DNA of 64,000 bases from Teichococcus oryzae (GTDB lineage Bacteria; Pseudomonadota; Alphaproteobacteria; Acetobacterales; Acetobacteraceae). Below, piece by piece: positions 8,914 to 17,558 of the stretch. A model generated the notes under the pieces. The model was not told where the DNA came from and made no database searches. It saw only the letters and a program-made list of their open reading frames with translations. A program made the position numbers and the translations under genes. The stretch covers positions 558,001 through 622,000 of the forward strand of contig NZ_VUKA01000001.1 of the NCBI RefSeq assembly GCF_008386565.1, in the 5' to 3' direction. Position 1 is the stretch's first letter; the number at the start of each line of letters is the position of its first letter.

Positions 8914-10521
8914 ATGGCGACCGCGTCAGACACGCAACACGGCCATGATCACCATGGCCATCATGACCATCACACACCGGGCTTTGTGGCGCGCTGGTTC
9001 TTCAGCACCAACCACAAGGACATCGGTATCCTGTACCTGATCTTCTCCGTCGCCGCGGCGCTGGTCGGGATCGGGCTCTCGCTGCTGATGCGCATCGAGC
9101 TGCAAAGCCCCGGCATGCAGATCTTCGCCGACGGCCAGGCCTGGAACGTGGCCGTTACCGCGCATGGTGTGGTGATGGTGTTCTTTGTCATCATGCCCGC
9201 GCTGATCGGCGGCTTCGGCAACTATTTCGTGCCGATCATGATCGGCGCGCCGGACATGGCCTTCCCGCGCCTCAACAACATTTCCTTCTGGCTGCTGGTT
9301 CCCGCCCTGATCCTGGCGGTGGGCAGCCTGTTCGTCGGTGGCGCCGGCACTGGCTGGACGCTGTACCCGCCGCTGTCGAACAGCACCTACCAGTCGGGCA
9401 TGGGCGTCGACATGGCGCTGTTCGCGCTGCATCTGGCGGGCGCCTCCTCGATCCTGGGCGCGGCGAACTTCATCACCACCATCTTCAACATGCGCGCCCC
9501 GGGCATGACGCTGCACAAGATGCCGCTCTTCGCGTGGGGCATGCTGGTGACGGCCTTCCTGCTGCTGTTGTCCGTGCCGGTGCTGGGCGGCGCGATCACC
9601 ATGCTGATCACCGACCGCAATTTCGGCACCGCCTTCTTCGACCCCGCGGGCGGCGGCGACCCGGTCCTGTTCCAGCACCTGTTCTGGTTCTTCGGCCACC
9701 CCGAAGTCTACATCATGATCCTGCCGGGCTTCGGCATCATCTCCCACGTGCTGTCCACCTTCAGCCGCAAGCCGATCTTCGGCTATCTCGGCATGGCCTA
9801 CGCCATGGTGGCAATCGGCGTGGTGGGCTTCGTGGTGTGGGCGCACCACATGTTCACCTCCGGCATCTCGGTGGACACGCGCGCCTACTTCATGGCGGCG
9901 ACCATGGTCATCGCCGTGCCGACGGGCATCAAGATCTTCTCCTGGATCGCCACGATGTGGGGCGGCTCGCTCACCTTCAAGACGCCGATGCTGTTCGCCA
10001 TCGGCTTCGTCTTCCTGTTCACGGTGGGCGGCGTCTCCGGCGTGAAGCTGGCCAATGCCAGCGTCGACGTGATCCTGCACAATACTTACTATGTGGTGGC
10101 GCACTTCCACTACGTGTTGTCGCTGGGTGCCGTGTTCTCGATCTTCGCCGGCTTCTACTATTGGATCGGCAAGATGAGCGGGAAGCAGTATCCCGAGTTC
10201 TGGGGCCAGGTGCATTTCTGGACAACGTTTGTCGGCGTGAACCTGACCTTCTTCCCGATGCACTTCCTGGGTGCCCAGGGCATGCCGCGCCGTTATCCGG
10301 ATTACCCGGACGCCTTTACCGGCTGGAACATGGTGGCCAGCGTCGGCTCCTACATCTCGGTGGCATCCTTCCTGGTCTTCCTGTATGTCTGCTGGCGTAC
10401 CTTCACCGGCAAGGAAGTGGCCGCGGCCAATCCCTGGGGCGAGGGCGCCACGACGCTGGAATGGCAGGTTTCCTCTCCGCCGCCGTTCCATACCTTCGAT
10501 GAGCTGCCTCGCATCCGTTGA
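8914..10521 (+). CDS. ctaD: Cytochrome c oxidase subunit I
   Basis: Catalytic haem-copper subunit, 535 aa, twelve membrane helices. The low-spin haem and proton path region ([25 protein letters not shown]), the cross-linked His-Tyr motif [13 protein letters not shown], the CuB pair in WAHHMFTSG and the haem ligands in [12 protein letters not shown] are all present. The N terminus carries an unusual His-rich cytosolic segment, residues 8-20 or so ([12 protein letters not shown]), before the conserved [11 protein letters not shown]. It lies 44 nt downstream of coxB. An antisense open frame over nearly the whole gene is a GC-driven shadow. Confidence 0.98.
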   Translation: MATASDTQHGHDHHGHHDHHTPGFVARWFFSTNHKDIGILYLIFSVAAALVGIGLSLLMRIELQSPGMQIFADGQAWNVAVTAHGVVMVFFVIMPALIGGFGNYFVPIMIGAPDMAFPRLNNISFWLLVPALILAVGSLFVGGAGTGWTLYPPLSNSTYQSGMGVDMALFALHLAGASSILGAANFITTIFNMRAPGMTLHKMPLFAWGMLVTAFLLLLSVPVLGGAITMLITDRNFGTAFFDPAGGGDPVLFQHLFWFFGHPEVYIMILPGFGIISHVLSTFSRKPIFGYLGMAYAMVAIGVVGFVVWAHHMFTSGISVDTRAYFMAATMVIAVPTGIKIFSWIATMWGGSLTFKTPMLFAIGFVFLFTVGGVSGVKLANASVDVILHNTYYVVAHFHYVLSLGAVFSIFAGFYYWIGKMSGKQYPEFWGQVHFWTTFVGVNLTFFPMHFLGAQGMPRRYPDYPDAFTGWNMVASVGSYISVASFLVFLYVCWRTFTGKEVAAANPWGEGATTLEWQVSSPPPFHTFDELPRIR

Positions 10522-10538
10522 TCTAAGCGGGACAAAGC

Positions 10539-11501
10539 GTGAGCGACAGTGCGATGAAAAGGGGGGCTACGGCCCCCCTCGGTCTATCCGAGCAACTTGA
10601 CCTGAGCGATGTGCGCGACTGGATCGCGCTGCTGAAGCCACGGGTCATGTCGCTGGTGGTGTTCACCGGATTGGTGGGGCTGCTGGTCGCGCCGGGCCAT
10701 CTGCATCCCGTGCTGGCCGTCACCGCTATCCTCTGCATCGCCGTGGCGGCAGGGGCGGCGGGCGCCATCAACATGTGGTACGACCGCGATATCGACGCGG
10801 TGATGCGCCGCACCGCTAACCGGCCCATCCCGGCCGGGCGCATCCGCGCCCAGGCGGCGCTGGCCTTCGGCATCGTGCTCAGCCTGGCTTCGGTCATGGT
10901 CATGGGGCTGGCCACCAACTGGGTGGCCGCTGCCGTGCTGGCCGGCTCGATCGCGTTCTATGTCTTCATCTACACCATGTGGCTGAAGCGGCGGACGCCG
11001 CAGAACATCGTCATTGGCGGTGCCGCGGGCGCCTTTCCGCCCATGATCGGCTGGGCCGCCGTCACCGGCGGCATCTCGCTGGAAGCGGTGGTGATGTTCG
11101 CCATCATCTTCTTCTGGACGCCGCCGCATTTCTGGGCCCTGTCGCTTTTCGCCTCCGGCGATTACGCGCGGGCTGGCGTGCCGATGCTGCCGGTGGTGGC
11201 CGGCGCGCGCGAGACGCGGCGGCAGATCTGGCTTTACTCGCTGCTGCTGGCGCCGCTCGGCCTGTTGCCGACGCTGATCGGCATGGCGAGCTGGGCCTAT
11301 GGCGCGGTTGCGCTGGCGCTCGGTGCCTGGTTCCTCCACGCCATGTGGAAGGTGAAGCATGACCGGCAGGACGCGGAAGGCCTCAGCCTGACCCGTGACG
11401 CGCCGGCACGCGCCGGGTTCAAGTTCTCAATCCTTTACCTGTTCGTGCTGTTCGCCGCCCTGGCCGCGGACATCCTGATCCTTCGTGGATCCGGGCTGTG
11501 A
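10539..11501 (+). CDS. ctaB: Protohaem IX farnesyltransferase (haem O synthase)
   Basis: UbiA-family membrane prenyltransferase, 320 aa, that adds farnesyl to haem B to give haem O for the oxidase. The first Asp-rich motif is [23 protein letters not shown] (about residues 85-107). The second lies in the loop reading [26 protein letters not shown]. Around nine hydrophobic helices are seen. The start at 10539 is a GTG, 17 nt after coxA. The stop (TGA at 11499-11501) overlaps a GTG that could start the next small ORF. Confidence 0.95.
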   Translation: MSDSAMKRGATAPLGLSEQLDLSDVRDWIALLKPRVMSLVVFTGLVGLLVAPGHLHPVLAVTAILCIAVAAGAAGAINMWYDRDIDAVMRRTANRPIPAGRIRAQAALAFGIVLSLASVMVMGLATNWVAAAVLAGSIAFYVFIYTMWLKRRTPQNIVIGGAAGAFPPMIGWAAVTGGISLEAVVMFAIIFFWTPPHFWALSLFASGDYARAGVPMLPVVAGARETRRQIWLYSLLLAPLGLLPTLIGMASWAYGAVALALGAWFLHAMWKVKHDRQDAEGLSLTRDAPARAGFKFSILYLFVLFAALAADILILRGSGL

Positions 11502-11524
11502 CGAGCAACGGAGTCCCCGGCAAC

Positions 11525-11653
11525 ATGTCGGACGCAGAAAAGCAGGCCTTCCTCCGCCGTCGCCGTGGCCGTAATTGGGCGGTGTTTCTGACCCTCCTGG
11601 CATTGGTGGCGTTGTTCTACTTCATCGCCATTGCCCGGATGCAGATCACCTGA
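11525..11653 (+). CDS. Small single-helix protein of the oxidase operon (CoxF-like)
   Basis: A 42-codon ORF: an N-terminal charged part (MSDAEKQAFLRRRRGRNW) is followed by one membrane helix (AVFLTLLALVALFYFIAIARM). Short membrane proteins occur at exactly this place, between ctaB and cox11, in many alphaproteobacterial oxidase operons and are annotated as oxidase small assembly proteins; the function here is inference from position. An in-frame GTG at 11498 overlaps the ctaB stop as GTGA and would add nine residues, so the start is uncertain. GGAG at 11510 is somewhat far from the ATG. Confidence 0.75.
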   Translation: MSDAEKQAFLRRRRGRNWAVFLTLLALVALFYFIAIARMQIT

Positions 11654-11684
11654 CGCACCCTGGTCACTGAGGAGAAAGCAAGTC

Positions 11685-12302
11685 ATGCCGATCCGGGACA
11701 ATGATCTCGCGCGCCGCAACCGCAAGGTCGCCACCGGCGCCTTGTTGGCCTGCGGCGGCATGCTGGCGCTTTCCTTCGCCGCGGTGCCGCTCTACAGCCT
11801 TTTCTGCGCCGTCACGGGCTATGGCGGCACGCCGCAGATCAGCGGCGCGGCACCCGGGGTCGAGGGAAAGACGGTGACGGTGCGCTTCAACGCCAACACC
11901 AATCCCGGCCTGCCCTGGAAGTTCCAGCCGGCGCAGAACAGCATGCAGGTTGTGTCCGGCCAGGACGCCATGGCGTTCTACACGGCGGAGAACCGCGGCG
12001 GCGGCCCCAGCACCGGCATCTCCACCTACAATGTGACGCCGGAGATCGCTGGCCCCTACTTCCACAAGGTGCATTGCTTCTGCTTCGACGAGCAGACGCT
12101 GCAGGCGGGCCAGCATGTCGAGATGCCGCTGTCCTTCTGGATCGATCCGCGGATCGCCGAGGATCCCAGCACCCGGCACATCAAGACCATCACGCTCAGC
12201 TACACCTTCTTCCGCACCCTGGCGGATGCCGAGAAGGCGGGGGCGCTGGCCAAGGCCGGCCCGCATGTCGGCAAGCAGAGCAACGCCGCGAGCCCTCCGT
12301 GA
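11685..12302 (+). CDS. ctaG: Cytochrome c oxidase assembly protein Cox11/CtaG
   Basis: Membrane-anchored copper chaperone that builds the CuB site of subunit I, 205 aa. One N-terminal helix (about residues 17-40, ending VPLYSLFCAVTGYGG) anchors a periplasmic beta domain carrying the copper-binding CFCF motif in KVHCFCFDEQTL and the conserved LSFWIDPRI and ITLSYTFF strands. GAGGAGAAA lies nine bases before ATG 11685; in-frame residues from 11631 belong to the intergenic part. It is placed between the small membrane ORF and coxC, as usual. Confidence 0.95.
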   Translation: MPIRDNDLARRNRKVATGALLACGGMLALSFAAVPLYSLFCAVTGYGGTPQISGAAPGVEGKTVTVRFNANTNPGLPWKFQPAQNSMQVVSGQDAMAFYTAENRGGGPSTGISTYNVTPEIAGPYFHKVHCFCFDEQTLQAGQHVEMPLSFWIDPRIAEDPSTRHIKTITLSYTFFRTLADAEKAGALAKAGPHVGKQSNAASPP

Positions 12303-12418
12303 CAGGCTTGATCCAGGCTACTTTTTCAGGATTGATGCGTTCAGGCATATAGGTGCCGGCGGGGCGGTCGGCCCCCCTGCAAAGTTCGAATCCCTTTGAA
12401 TCGGAACTGGGAAGCGCC

Positions 12419-13267
12419 ATGGCGAGCAGCAACGTGACGGTGGATACAGAGATCCCGCCGCCCAACAAGCATCCATACCATCTGGTTGATCCCAGCCCCT
12501 GGCCCATGGTGGCGTCACTCGCGGCGGGGCTGATGCTGTTCGGCATCATCGTGTTCGCCCACAACGACACGCGCTGGGTGTTCCTTGTCGGCCTGCTCGG
12601 CGTGCTGGTCTCGATGTTCTACTGGTTCCGCGATGTGGTGCGCGAGGCGCGGACGCCCGGCCTGCACACGCCGGTGGTGCGCCTCGGCCTGCGCTACGGC
12701 ATGATCCTGTTCATCGCCTCCGAGGTGATGTTCTTCGTTGCCTTCTTCTGGGCCTATTTCCACTTCGCCCTGTATCCGGAACATGTGTCCGGTGCCGCCC
12801 GCGCCGTCTGGCCGCCTGCCGGCATCCTCACCTTCGACCCGTTCCACCTGCCGCTGCTGAACACGCTGATCCTGCTGCTTTCCGGCACGACCGTGACCTG
12901 GGCGCACCATTCGCTGGTGAAGGGCGACCGCAAGGGCATGGTGCAGGGCCTGGGCATCACCGTGCTGCTGGGCCTGCTTTTCACGTTCTTCCAGGCCGTG
13001 GAATATGCCGAGGCGCCCTTCGCCTTCTCCGGTGGCGGCATCTATCCCTCGGTGTTCTTCCTGGCGACCGGCTTCCACGGCTTCCACGTCATCATCGGCA
13101 CCATCTTCCTGGCGGTCTGCTGGTTCCGCGCCCGCGCCGGCCATTTCACGCCGCAGCGCCATTTCGGCTTCGAGGCGGCGGCCTGGTACTGGCACTTCGT
13201 GGACGTGGTGTGGCTGTTCCTGTTCATCTGCATCTACGTCCTCGGTGCCGGCCCCACCGCGCATTGA
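12419..13267 (+). CDS. ctaE: Cytochrome c oxidase subunit III
   Basis: Non-catalytic core subunit, 282 aa with seven helices, involved in stability and proton uptake. Typical segments are KHPYHLVDPSPWP at the start, LGLRYGMILFIASEVMFFVAFFWAYFH, NTLILLLSGTTVTWAHH, the FQAVEYAEAPFAFSGG stretch and HFGFEAAAWYWHFVDVVWLFLF at the end. The ATG at 12419 follows GGGAAG; 66 in-frame bases upstream are unlikely to be translated. A 116-nt gap separates it from cox11. Confidence 0.97.
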   Translation: MASSNVTVDTEIPPPNKHPYHLVDPSPWPMVASLAAGLMLFGIIVFAHNDTRWVFLVGLLGVLVSMFYWFRDVVREARTPGLHTPVVRLGLRYGMILFIASEVMFFVAFFWAYFHFALYPEHVSGAARAVWPPAGILTFDPFHLPLLNTLILLLSGTTVTWAHHSLVKGDRKGMVQGLGITVLLGLLFTFFQAVEYAEAPFAFSGGGIYPSVFFLATGFHGFHVIIGTIFLAVCWFRARAGHFTPQRHFGFEAAAWYWHFVDVVWLFLFICIYVLGAGPTAH

Positions 13268-13277
13268 TGACCGACAG

Positions 13278-13304
13278 GGTGCCCGCCCCGCTGGGGCGGG
13301 CACC
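13278..13304 (+). terminator. Strong stem-loop between coxC and surf1
   Basis: GGTGCCCGCCCC (13278-13289), a three-base loop and GGGGCGGGCACC (13293-13304) form a perfect 12-bp GC-rich stem, ten bases after the coxC stop. No T run follows, and surf1 begins 19 bases later. It could be an attenuator or an mRNA-processing or stability element rather than a full terminator. Confidence 0.5.
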
Positions 13305-13322
13305 GGCCGGAAGGGCTCCCGC

Positions 13323-14024
13323 ATGATGTCCCTCCCGGCCTCGCGAAAGCCGAACTGGCGCCGGTTGCTGGTGCCGGTTCTGGTCATGCTCCCCGTTCTC
13401 GCCGTCCTGATCGGTCTCGGCACCTGGCAGGTGCAACGGCTGCATTGGAAGACAGGACTGCTGGCGGATCTGGCCGCGGCGGAAGCCGGGCCGGCGCAGC
13501 CCCTGGCCGCTTCGCCCCAACCCTGGTCCAAGGTGTTCGCCACCGGCCGGCTGATGCACCGGCATGAAGTGCTGCTGGGGCTGGAGGTGCGCAACGGCAC
13601 GCTCGGCGCATCCCTGGTCACGCCGCTGGAGCGCTCCGGGTCGCCGCCATTGCTGGTCAATCGCGGGTGGGTGCCACTGGAGCGGACCGCCCCCATCGAC
13701 CATCCGGAAGGCGGGGTCCGCATCGAGGGCTATGTCCGCCCCAGCGAATCGCCCGGCCTGTTCGCGGCCACGGATGATCCCGCGGGGCGGCGCTTCTACA
13801 CCTTCGACACGGCCGCCATCGGCGCCGCGCTGGGATTGCCGGAGGTCGCGCCCTTCGCCCTGGTGGCGGTGGCCCCGGCCGAGGGCGGCCTGCCGCAGCC
13901 GGCACGATCCCTGCCACGCCCGACCAACAATCATCTTGGCTATGTGGTCACCTGGTACGGCCTCGCCCTGGCGCTGGTCGGCGTGTTCATCGCCTGGGCC
14001 CGCATCCGCCTGAAGGAACCCTGA
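13323..14024 (+). CDS. SURF1 family cytochrome oxidase assembly protein
   Basis: Membrane protein of 233 aa with the two-helix SURF1 layout. The N-terminal helix (about residues 16-33) is followed by the conserved GTWQVQRLHWK, the periplasmic part contains PLLVNRGWVPL, and the last helix is preceded by RPTNNHLGYVVTWYGLALALV. SURF1 helps insert haem A into subunit I. The ATG at 13323 is directly followed by a second ATG (13326). The gene lies after the coxC hairpin. The DUF983 gene often found between coxC and surf1 in related bacteria is absent here. Confidence 0.93.
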   Translation: MMSLPASRKPNWRRLLVPVLVMLPVLAVLIGLGTWQVQRLHWKTGLLADLAAAEAGPAQPLAASPQPWSKVFATGRLMHRHEVLLGLEVRNGTLGASLVTPLERSGSPPLLVNRGWVPLERTAPIDHPEGGVRIEGYVRPSESPGLFAATDDPAGRRFYTFDTAAIGAALGLPEVAPFALVAVAPAEGGLPQPARSLPRPTNNHLGYVVTWYGLALALVGVFIAWARIRLKEP

Positions 14025-14027
14025 AGC

Positions 14028-15521
14028 ATGTCCTCCGCCGCCGGCAATGCCGCCTATCAGCGATTGAAGGGGCGGTTTGCCCGCATCGCCATTCTCGGCG
14101 AGTCGCAGGCCATGCTGCACTGGGACGCGTCGGCGGTGATGCCGCCGGGTGGCGCGGCGGCCCGTGGCGAGCAACTGGCGACGCTGGCCGGATTGTCGCA
14201 CGAGCTGATGATCGATCCTGCCCTGGCCGCTGACCTGGGTGAGGCGGAGGCATCCGGCGCATGGGACGTCGCCAATCTGGCTTTGATGCGGGAAGCGCAG
14301 CGTCGCGCCACCGCCTTGCCGACCGATCTGGTGGAGGCCGCCGCCCGCGCCAATGCCGCCTGCGAGACGGTTTGGCGCGAGGCCCGCGCCGCCTCCGATT
14401 TTCGCCGCGTGGCGCCCTACCTGGCCGAGGTGGTGAAGCTGCAGCGTGAAACGGCCGCGGCCCTTTCCGTCGCCACCGGATTGTCGCCCTATGATTCCCT
14501 GATGCAGGGCTTCCAGCGCGGCATCGGCGCCGCCGATGTGGAGCCGATCTTCGACGCTTATGAAGCCTTCCTGCGCGATGCCTTGCCGCGCGCCGAGCAA
14601 CGCCAGGCGCAACGGCCCGCCGCCATTGAGCCTCGGGGGCCTTTCGCCGTCCCCGCGCAGCAGGCCCTGTGCCGGGACATGGCGCAGCGGGCGGGGCTCG
14701 ACTTCACCCATGCGCGGCTGGATGAAAGCCTGCATCCGTTCTGCGGCGGCACGCCAAGCGATGTGCGCATCACCACGCGCTACGAGCCGGGCGCCTTTTC
14801 CCAGGCCTTGCTTGGCGTGCTGCATGAAACCGGCCACGCCCTGTATGAGCGTGGCCTGCCCACGGCCTATGCGCGCCAGCCGGTGGGCGAGGCCGCCGGC
14901 ATGGCGGCGCATGAATCGCAAAGCCTGATCATCGAGATGCAGGCCAGCCGCTCCGACGCCTTCCTGGGCTTCCTGGGGCCACGGCTCCATGCCGCCTTCG
15001 GGGGCGATGCGACCGCCTATGCGCCGGAGAACCTGGCGCGGCTGTGGCGCAGGGTGGCGCGCGGCTTCATCCGCATCGAGGCGGATGAGCTGACCTATCC
15101 CGCCCATGTCATCCTGCGCTTCCGGCTGGAGCGCGCATTGATCGGCGGGGATCTCGCCGTGGCCGACCTGCCCGGGGCCTGGAACGAGGGCTTCGCCCGG
15201 CTGCTCGGCCTGACGCCGCCGGACGATGCGCGCGGCTGCCTGCAGGACATCCACTGGTATGACGGCGCCTTCGGCTACTTTCCGTCCTACACCCTGGGGG
15301 CGATGGCGGCGGCGCAGCTGATGCGGGCCGCGCGCATCGCCGTGCCGGGGCTGGACGAGGCGCTGGGGCGGGGCGACATGGCGCCGCTGCTGGGCTGGCT
15401 GCGGATGCGGGTGCATGGCCAGGGCTCGCGCCTCGGTTTCCAGGATCTGCTGCGGGAAGCCACCGGCAAGCTGCTCGATCCCGCCGATTTCACGGCCCAT
15501 CTGGCTGAACGCTACCTTTAA
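14028..15521 (+). CDS. M32 family carboxypeptidase (carboxypeptidase Taq type)
   Basis: Cytoplasmic zinc metallocarboxypeptidase, 497 aa, the usual length of the family. The zinc motif HETGH is at about residues 266-270, within GVLHETGHALYERGLP. The family-typical segments DVRITTRY (upstream), AAHESQSLIIEMQ (glutamate ligand region), RIEADELTYPAHVILRF and IHWYDGAFGYFPSYTLGAMAAAQL follow in order. It starts 3 nt after surf1, so it may be co-transcribed with the oxidase operon, although its role in peptide turnover is unrelated. Confidence 0.95.
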   Translation: MSSAAGNAAYQRLKGRFARIAILGESQAMLHWDASAVMPPGGAAARGEQLATLAGLSHELMIDPALAADLGEAEASGAWDVANLALMREAQRRATALPTDLVEAAARANAACETVWREARAASDFRRVAPYLAEVVKLQRETAAALSVATGLSPYDSLMQGFQRGIGAADVEPIFDAYEAFLRDALPRAEQRQAQRPAAIEPRGPFAVPAQQALCRDMAQRAGLDFTHARLDESLHPFCGGTPSDVRITTRYEPGAFSQALLGVLHETGHALYERGLPTAYARQPVGEAAGMAAHESQSLIIEMQASRSDAFLGFLGPRLHAAFGGDATAYAPENLARLWRRVARGFIRIEADELTYPAHVILRFRLERALIGGDLAVADLPGAWNEGFARLLGLTPPDDARGCLQDIHWYDGAFGYFPSYTLGAMAAAQLMRAARIAVPGLDEALGRGDMAPLLGWLRMRVHGQGSRLGFQDLLREATGKLLDPADFTAHLAERYL

Positions 15522-15546
15522 GGCGTTCCGGCATTCGCCATTCAGC

Positions 15547-15582
15547 TTGCATCATGCAACCCAAAATGCTTGCATGATGCAA
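15547..15582 (+). promoter_or_regulatory. Paired palindromes upstream of the HxlR gene
   Basis: TTGCATCATGCAA (15547-15559) and TTGCATGATGCAA (15570-15582) are two 13-bp palindromes of the same half-site, TTGCAT/ATGCAA, with starts 23 bp apart, about two helix turns. This is the form expected for two dimers of a winged-helix repressor bound side by side. They lie 23 bp before the chosen start of the HxlR gene, so autoregulation of hxlR-MATE is likely. Confidence 0.7.
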
Positions 15583-15605
15583 GTCAGATGGAAGGCGCCC
15601 CTCGC

Positions 15606-16103
15606 ATGGTGCAGACCGACTTCACCCGGATGCGCTGCCCCGTGGCCCGCTCCATGTCGGTGCTGGGGGAGCGCTGGGCGCTTCTGGTGCTGCGGGAGGC
15701 CTTTTATGGCACCACCCGCTTCGATGCCTTCGAGCGCAATCTGGGCATCGCCCCCAACATCCTCAGCGCTCGGCTGGCGCGCCTCGTCGAGCATGGGTTG
15801 CTGGAACGTGTTCCTGCGGAAAGCGGCGGCCGCCATTCCTATCGCCTGACCGAGAAGGGGCGCGATTTCTTTCCGGCCTATGTGGCGCTGAAGCGCTGGG
15901 CCGATCGCTGGATGACGGACCCGGAAGGCCCGCCCGTGCTGCTGGTCGAGGCGGCCACGGGCACCGAGGTGGTGTCGCCGCCGTTGACCGGCTCCTCCGG
16001 AACGGCCCTGGCGCCCGAGGATGTGCGGCCACGCCCAGGCCCCGGCGCCGGGGCCGCGATGCGGGCCCGCTTCGGCGGCACGGAGGCCATGCGCCATGAC
16101 TGA
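15606..16103 (+). CDS. HxlR family transcriptional regulator
   Basis: Winged-helix regulator of 165 aa. The HxlR core is MRCPVARSMSVLGERWALLVLREAFYGTTRFDAFERNLGIAPNILSARLARLVEHGLLERV, followed by the wing SYRLTEKGRDFFP. The C-terminal 40 residues are Pro/Gly-rich and not conserved. ATG 15606 is preferred because GGAAGG stands ten bases upstream; ATG 15588 and a TTG at 15570 would place the start inside or next to the operator palindromes. The stop overlaps the MATE gene start by 8 nt, indicating one operon in which this protein probably controls the efflux pump. Confidence 0.88.
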   Translation: MVQTDFTRMRCPVARSMSVLGERWALLVLREAFYGTTRFDAFERNLGIAPNILSARLARLVEHGLLERVPAESGGRHSYRLTEKGRDFFPAYVALKRWADRWMTDPEGPPVLLVEAATGTEVVSPPLTGSSGTALAPEDVRPRPGPGAGAAMRARFGGTEAMRHD

Positions 16104-17451
16104 CGCCGTGGCCCTTTCCGAGCCGGCGCGGATGCCCGGCTCTGTTGGCGTGCTGATGCGCCGCATCCTGGCGCTGGCGGCGCCGACCAGCCTTGTCGCC
16201 TTGCTCCAGGTGGCGGCGCAGCTTGCCGAAACCTGGCTGGCGGCCCGGCAAGGCACGGCCGCCCTGGCAGGCTGGGCGGTGGTGCTGCCGTTTTCCTTGC
16301 TGATGCAGCAGATGTCGGCGGGCGCCATGGGCGGAGGGGTGGTGGGCTCGGTGGCCCGCGCGCTCGGCGCCGGCCGCCCGGCCGAGGCCGCGTCGCTGGT
16401 GCTGCACGCCGTGCTGATCGCCGTGGCGGCCGCGTCCGTCTTCGCGCTGGCACTGGGACTGGCGCCGCACATCGTGCTGGGCTGGATCTCGTCCATGGCG
16501 GCCGAGGCGGCGGCAACCTATGCGGCCTGGCTGTTCGGGGTGGGGGCGTTGCCGGCCTGGCTGGCCAACACCCTGGCTTCCGTGCTGCGGGGCGGGGCCC
16601 GGCACACCCTGGCCGCCCGCGTGCTGGCACTGGCCTGGGCAGGCTTTCCGATGCTGGCCTGGGCCTTCGCCGAACCGGCGGGCTTCGGCCTTGCCGGGAT
16701 CGGGATCGGTTTTGCCCTGGCGTTCTGGATCGCGGCGATCGTCATGGCGGTGGTTGTGCTGCGCGGTGGCGCCGGCTTCACCCCACGGCTGCGCATCCGG
16801 CCGCAGGCGGCGCTGTTCCGGCGCATCCTGGGCGTCGGGCTGGTGGCCTGCGGGCTGGCCGCCATCGCCAACCTCACCACCATCCTGGTGACGGCGCAAC
16901 TCGCGCCCTATGGCGCGGCGGCCGTGGCGGCCTATGGCATCGCCGCCCGGCTGGAATTCCTGATGATCCCGCTGGCCTTCGGCATCGGCTCGGCATTGAC
17001 CGCGCTGGTCGGACGCGCGGCCGGTGCCGGGGACTGGCCATTGGCCCGCCGCATCGCCTGGACCGGCGCGCTGTTGACCCTGGGCTTCGCGGGACTGGCC
17101 GGGATGATGGTCGGGCTGATGCCAGGCAGCTTCGCCAATGCCTTCAGCGGCGACCCGTCCGTGGTGGCGATCGCGGCGCGCGGCCTGTCCTTCACCGCAC
17201 CGGCTTTCGGTGGCTTCGGCCTTGGCATGGCCCTGTATTTCGCGGCCATGGGAGCGGGCCGGATGCGCGGGCCCCTGCTGGCCGCGCTCAGCCGCATCGG
17301 CATCGCCGTGGGGGGAGGCTGGCTGCTGGCGCATCCGCTGGGCCTCGGCATGGACGGCCATTTCCTGGGGGTGGCGCTTGGCATCACGGCCTATGGTGTG
17401 GTGACGGCGCTGTCCGTGCGGCCGGGGGTCTGGTCGGGCCCCGCTCGCTGA
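16096..17451 (+). CDS. MATE family efflux transporter
   Basis: Inner-membrane multidrug/toxin extrusion protein, 451 aa, with about twelve helices in two MatE repeats. The first repeat opens ILALAAPTSLVALLQVAAQLAETWLAARQGTAALAGWAV; the second has AAVAAYGIAARLEFLMIPLAFGIGSALTALVGRAAGAGDW, both characteristic. It overlaps the HxlR gene (ATG at 16096, hxlR stop at 16101-16103), so expression should follow the regulator. The substrate is unknown. Confidence 0.9.
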   Translation: MTDAVALSEPARMPGSVGVLMRRILALAAPTSLVALLQVAAQLAETWLAARQGTAALAGWAVVLPFSLLMQQMSAGAMGGGVVGSVARALGAGRPAEAASLVLHAVLIAVAAASVFALALGLAPHIVLGWISSMAAEAAATYAAWLFGVGALPAWLANTLASVLRGGARHTLAARVLALAWAGFPMLAWAFAEPAGFGLAGIGIGFALAFWIAAIVMAVVVLRGGAGFTPRLRIRPQAALFRRILGVGLVACGLAAIANLTTILVTAQLAPYGAAAVAAYGIAARLEFLMIPLAFGIGSALTALVGRAAGAGDWPLARRIAWTGALLTLGFAGLAGMMVGLMPGSFANAFSGDPSVVAIAARGLSFTAPAFGGFGLGMALYFAAMGAGRMRGPLLAALSRIGIAVGGGWLLAHPLGLGMDGHFLGVALGITAYGVVTALSVRPGVWSGPAR

Positions 17452-17558
17452 CCATCTGCACCAATCGGCCAGGCATCGCCTCTTGCACGGAAGGCGACGT
17501 TGGCGGATGGCTGCGCGGAAGCCCGGCACGTGGCCGGATGGCAGCGGAGAAGGCGCTC

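Noticed and set aside
8926-10491. 521-codon open frame on the minus strand over coxA
   Set aside because: It is the antisense of a certain gene, its product is His/Glu/Ala/Gly-rich low-complexity sequence, and it arises from codon bias in GC-rich DNA.
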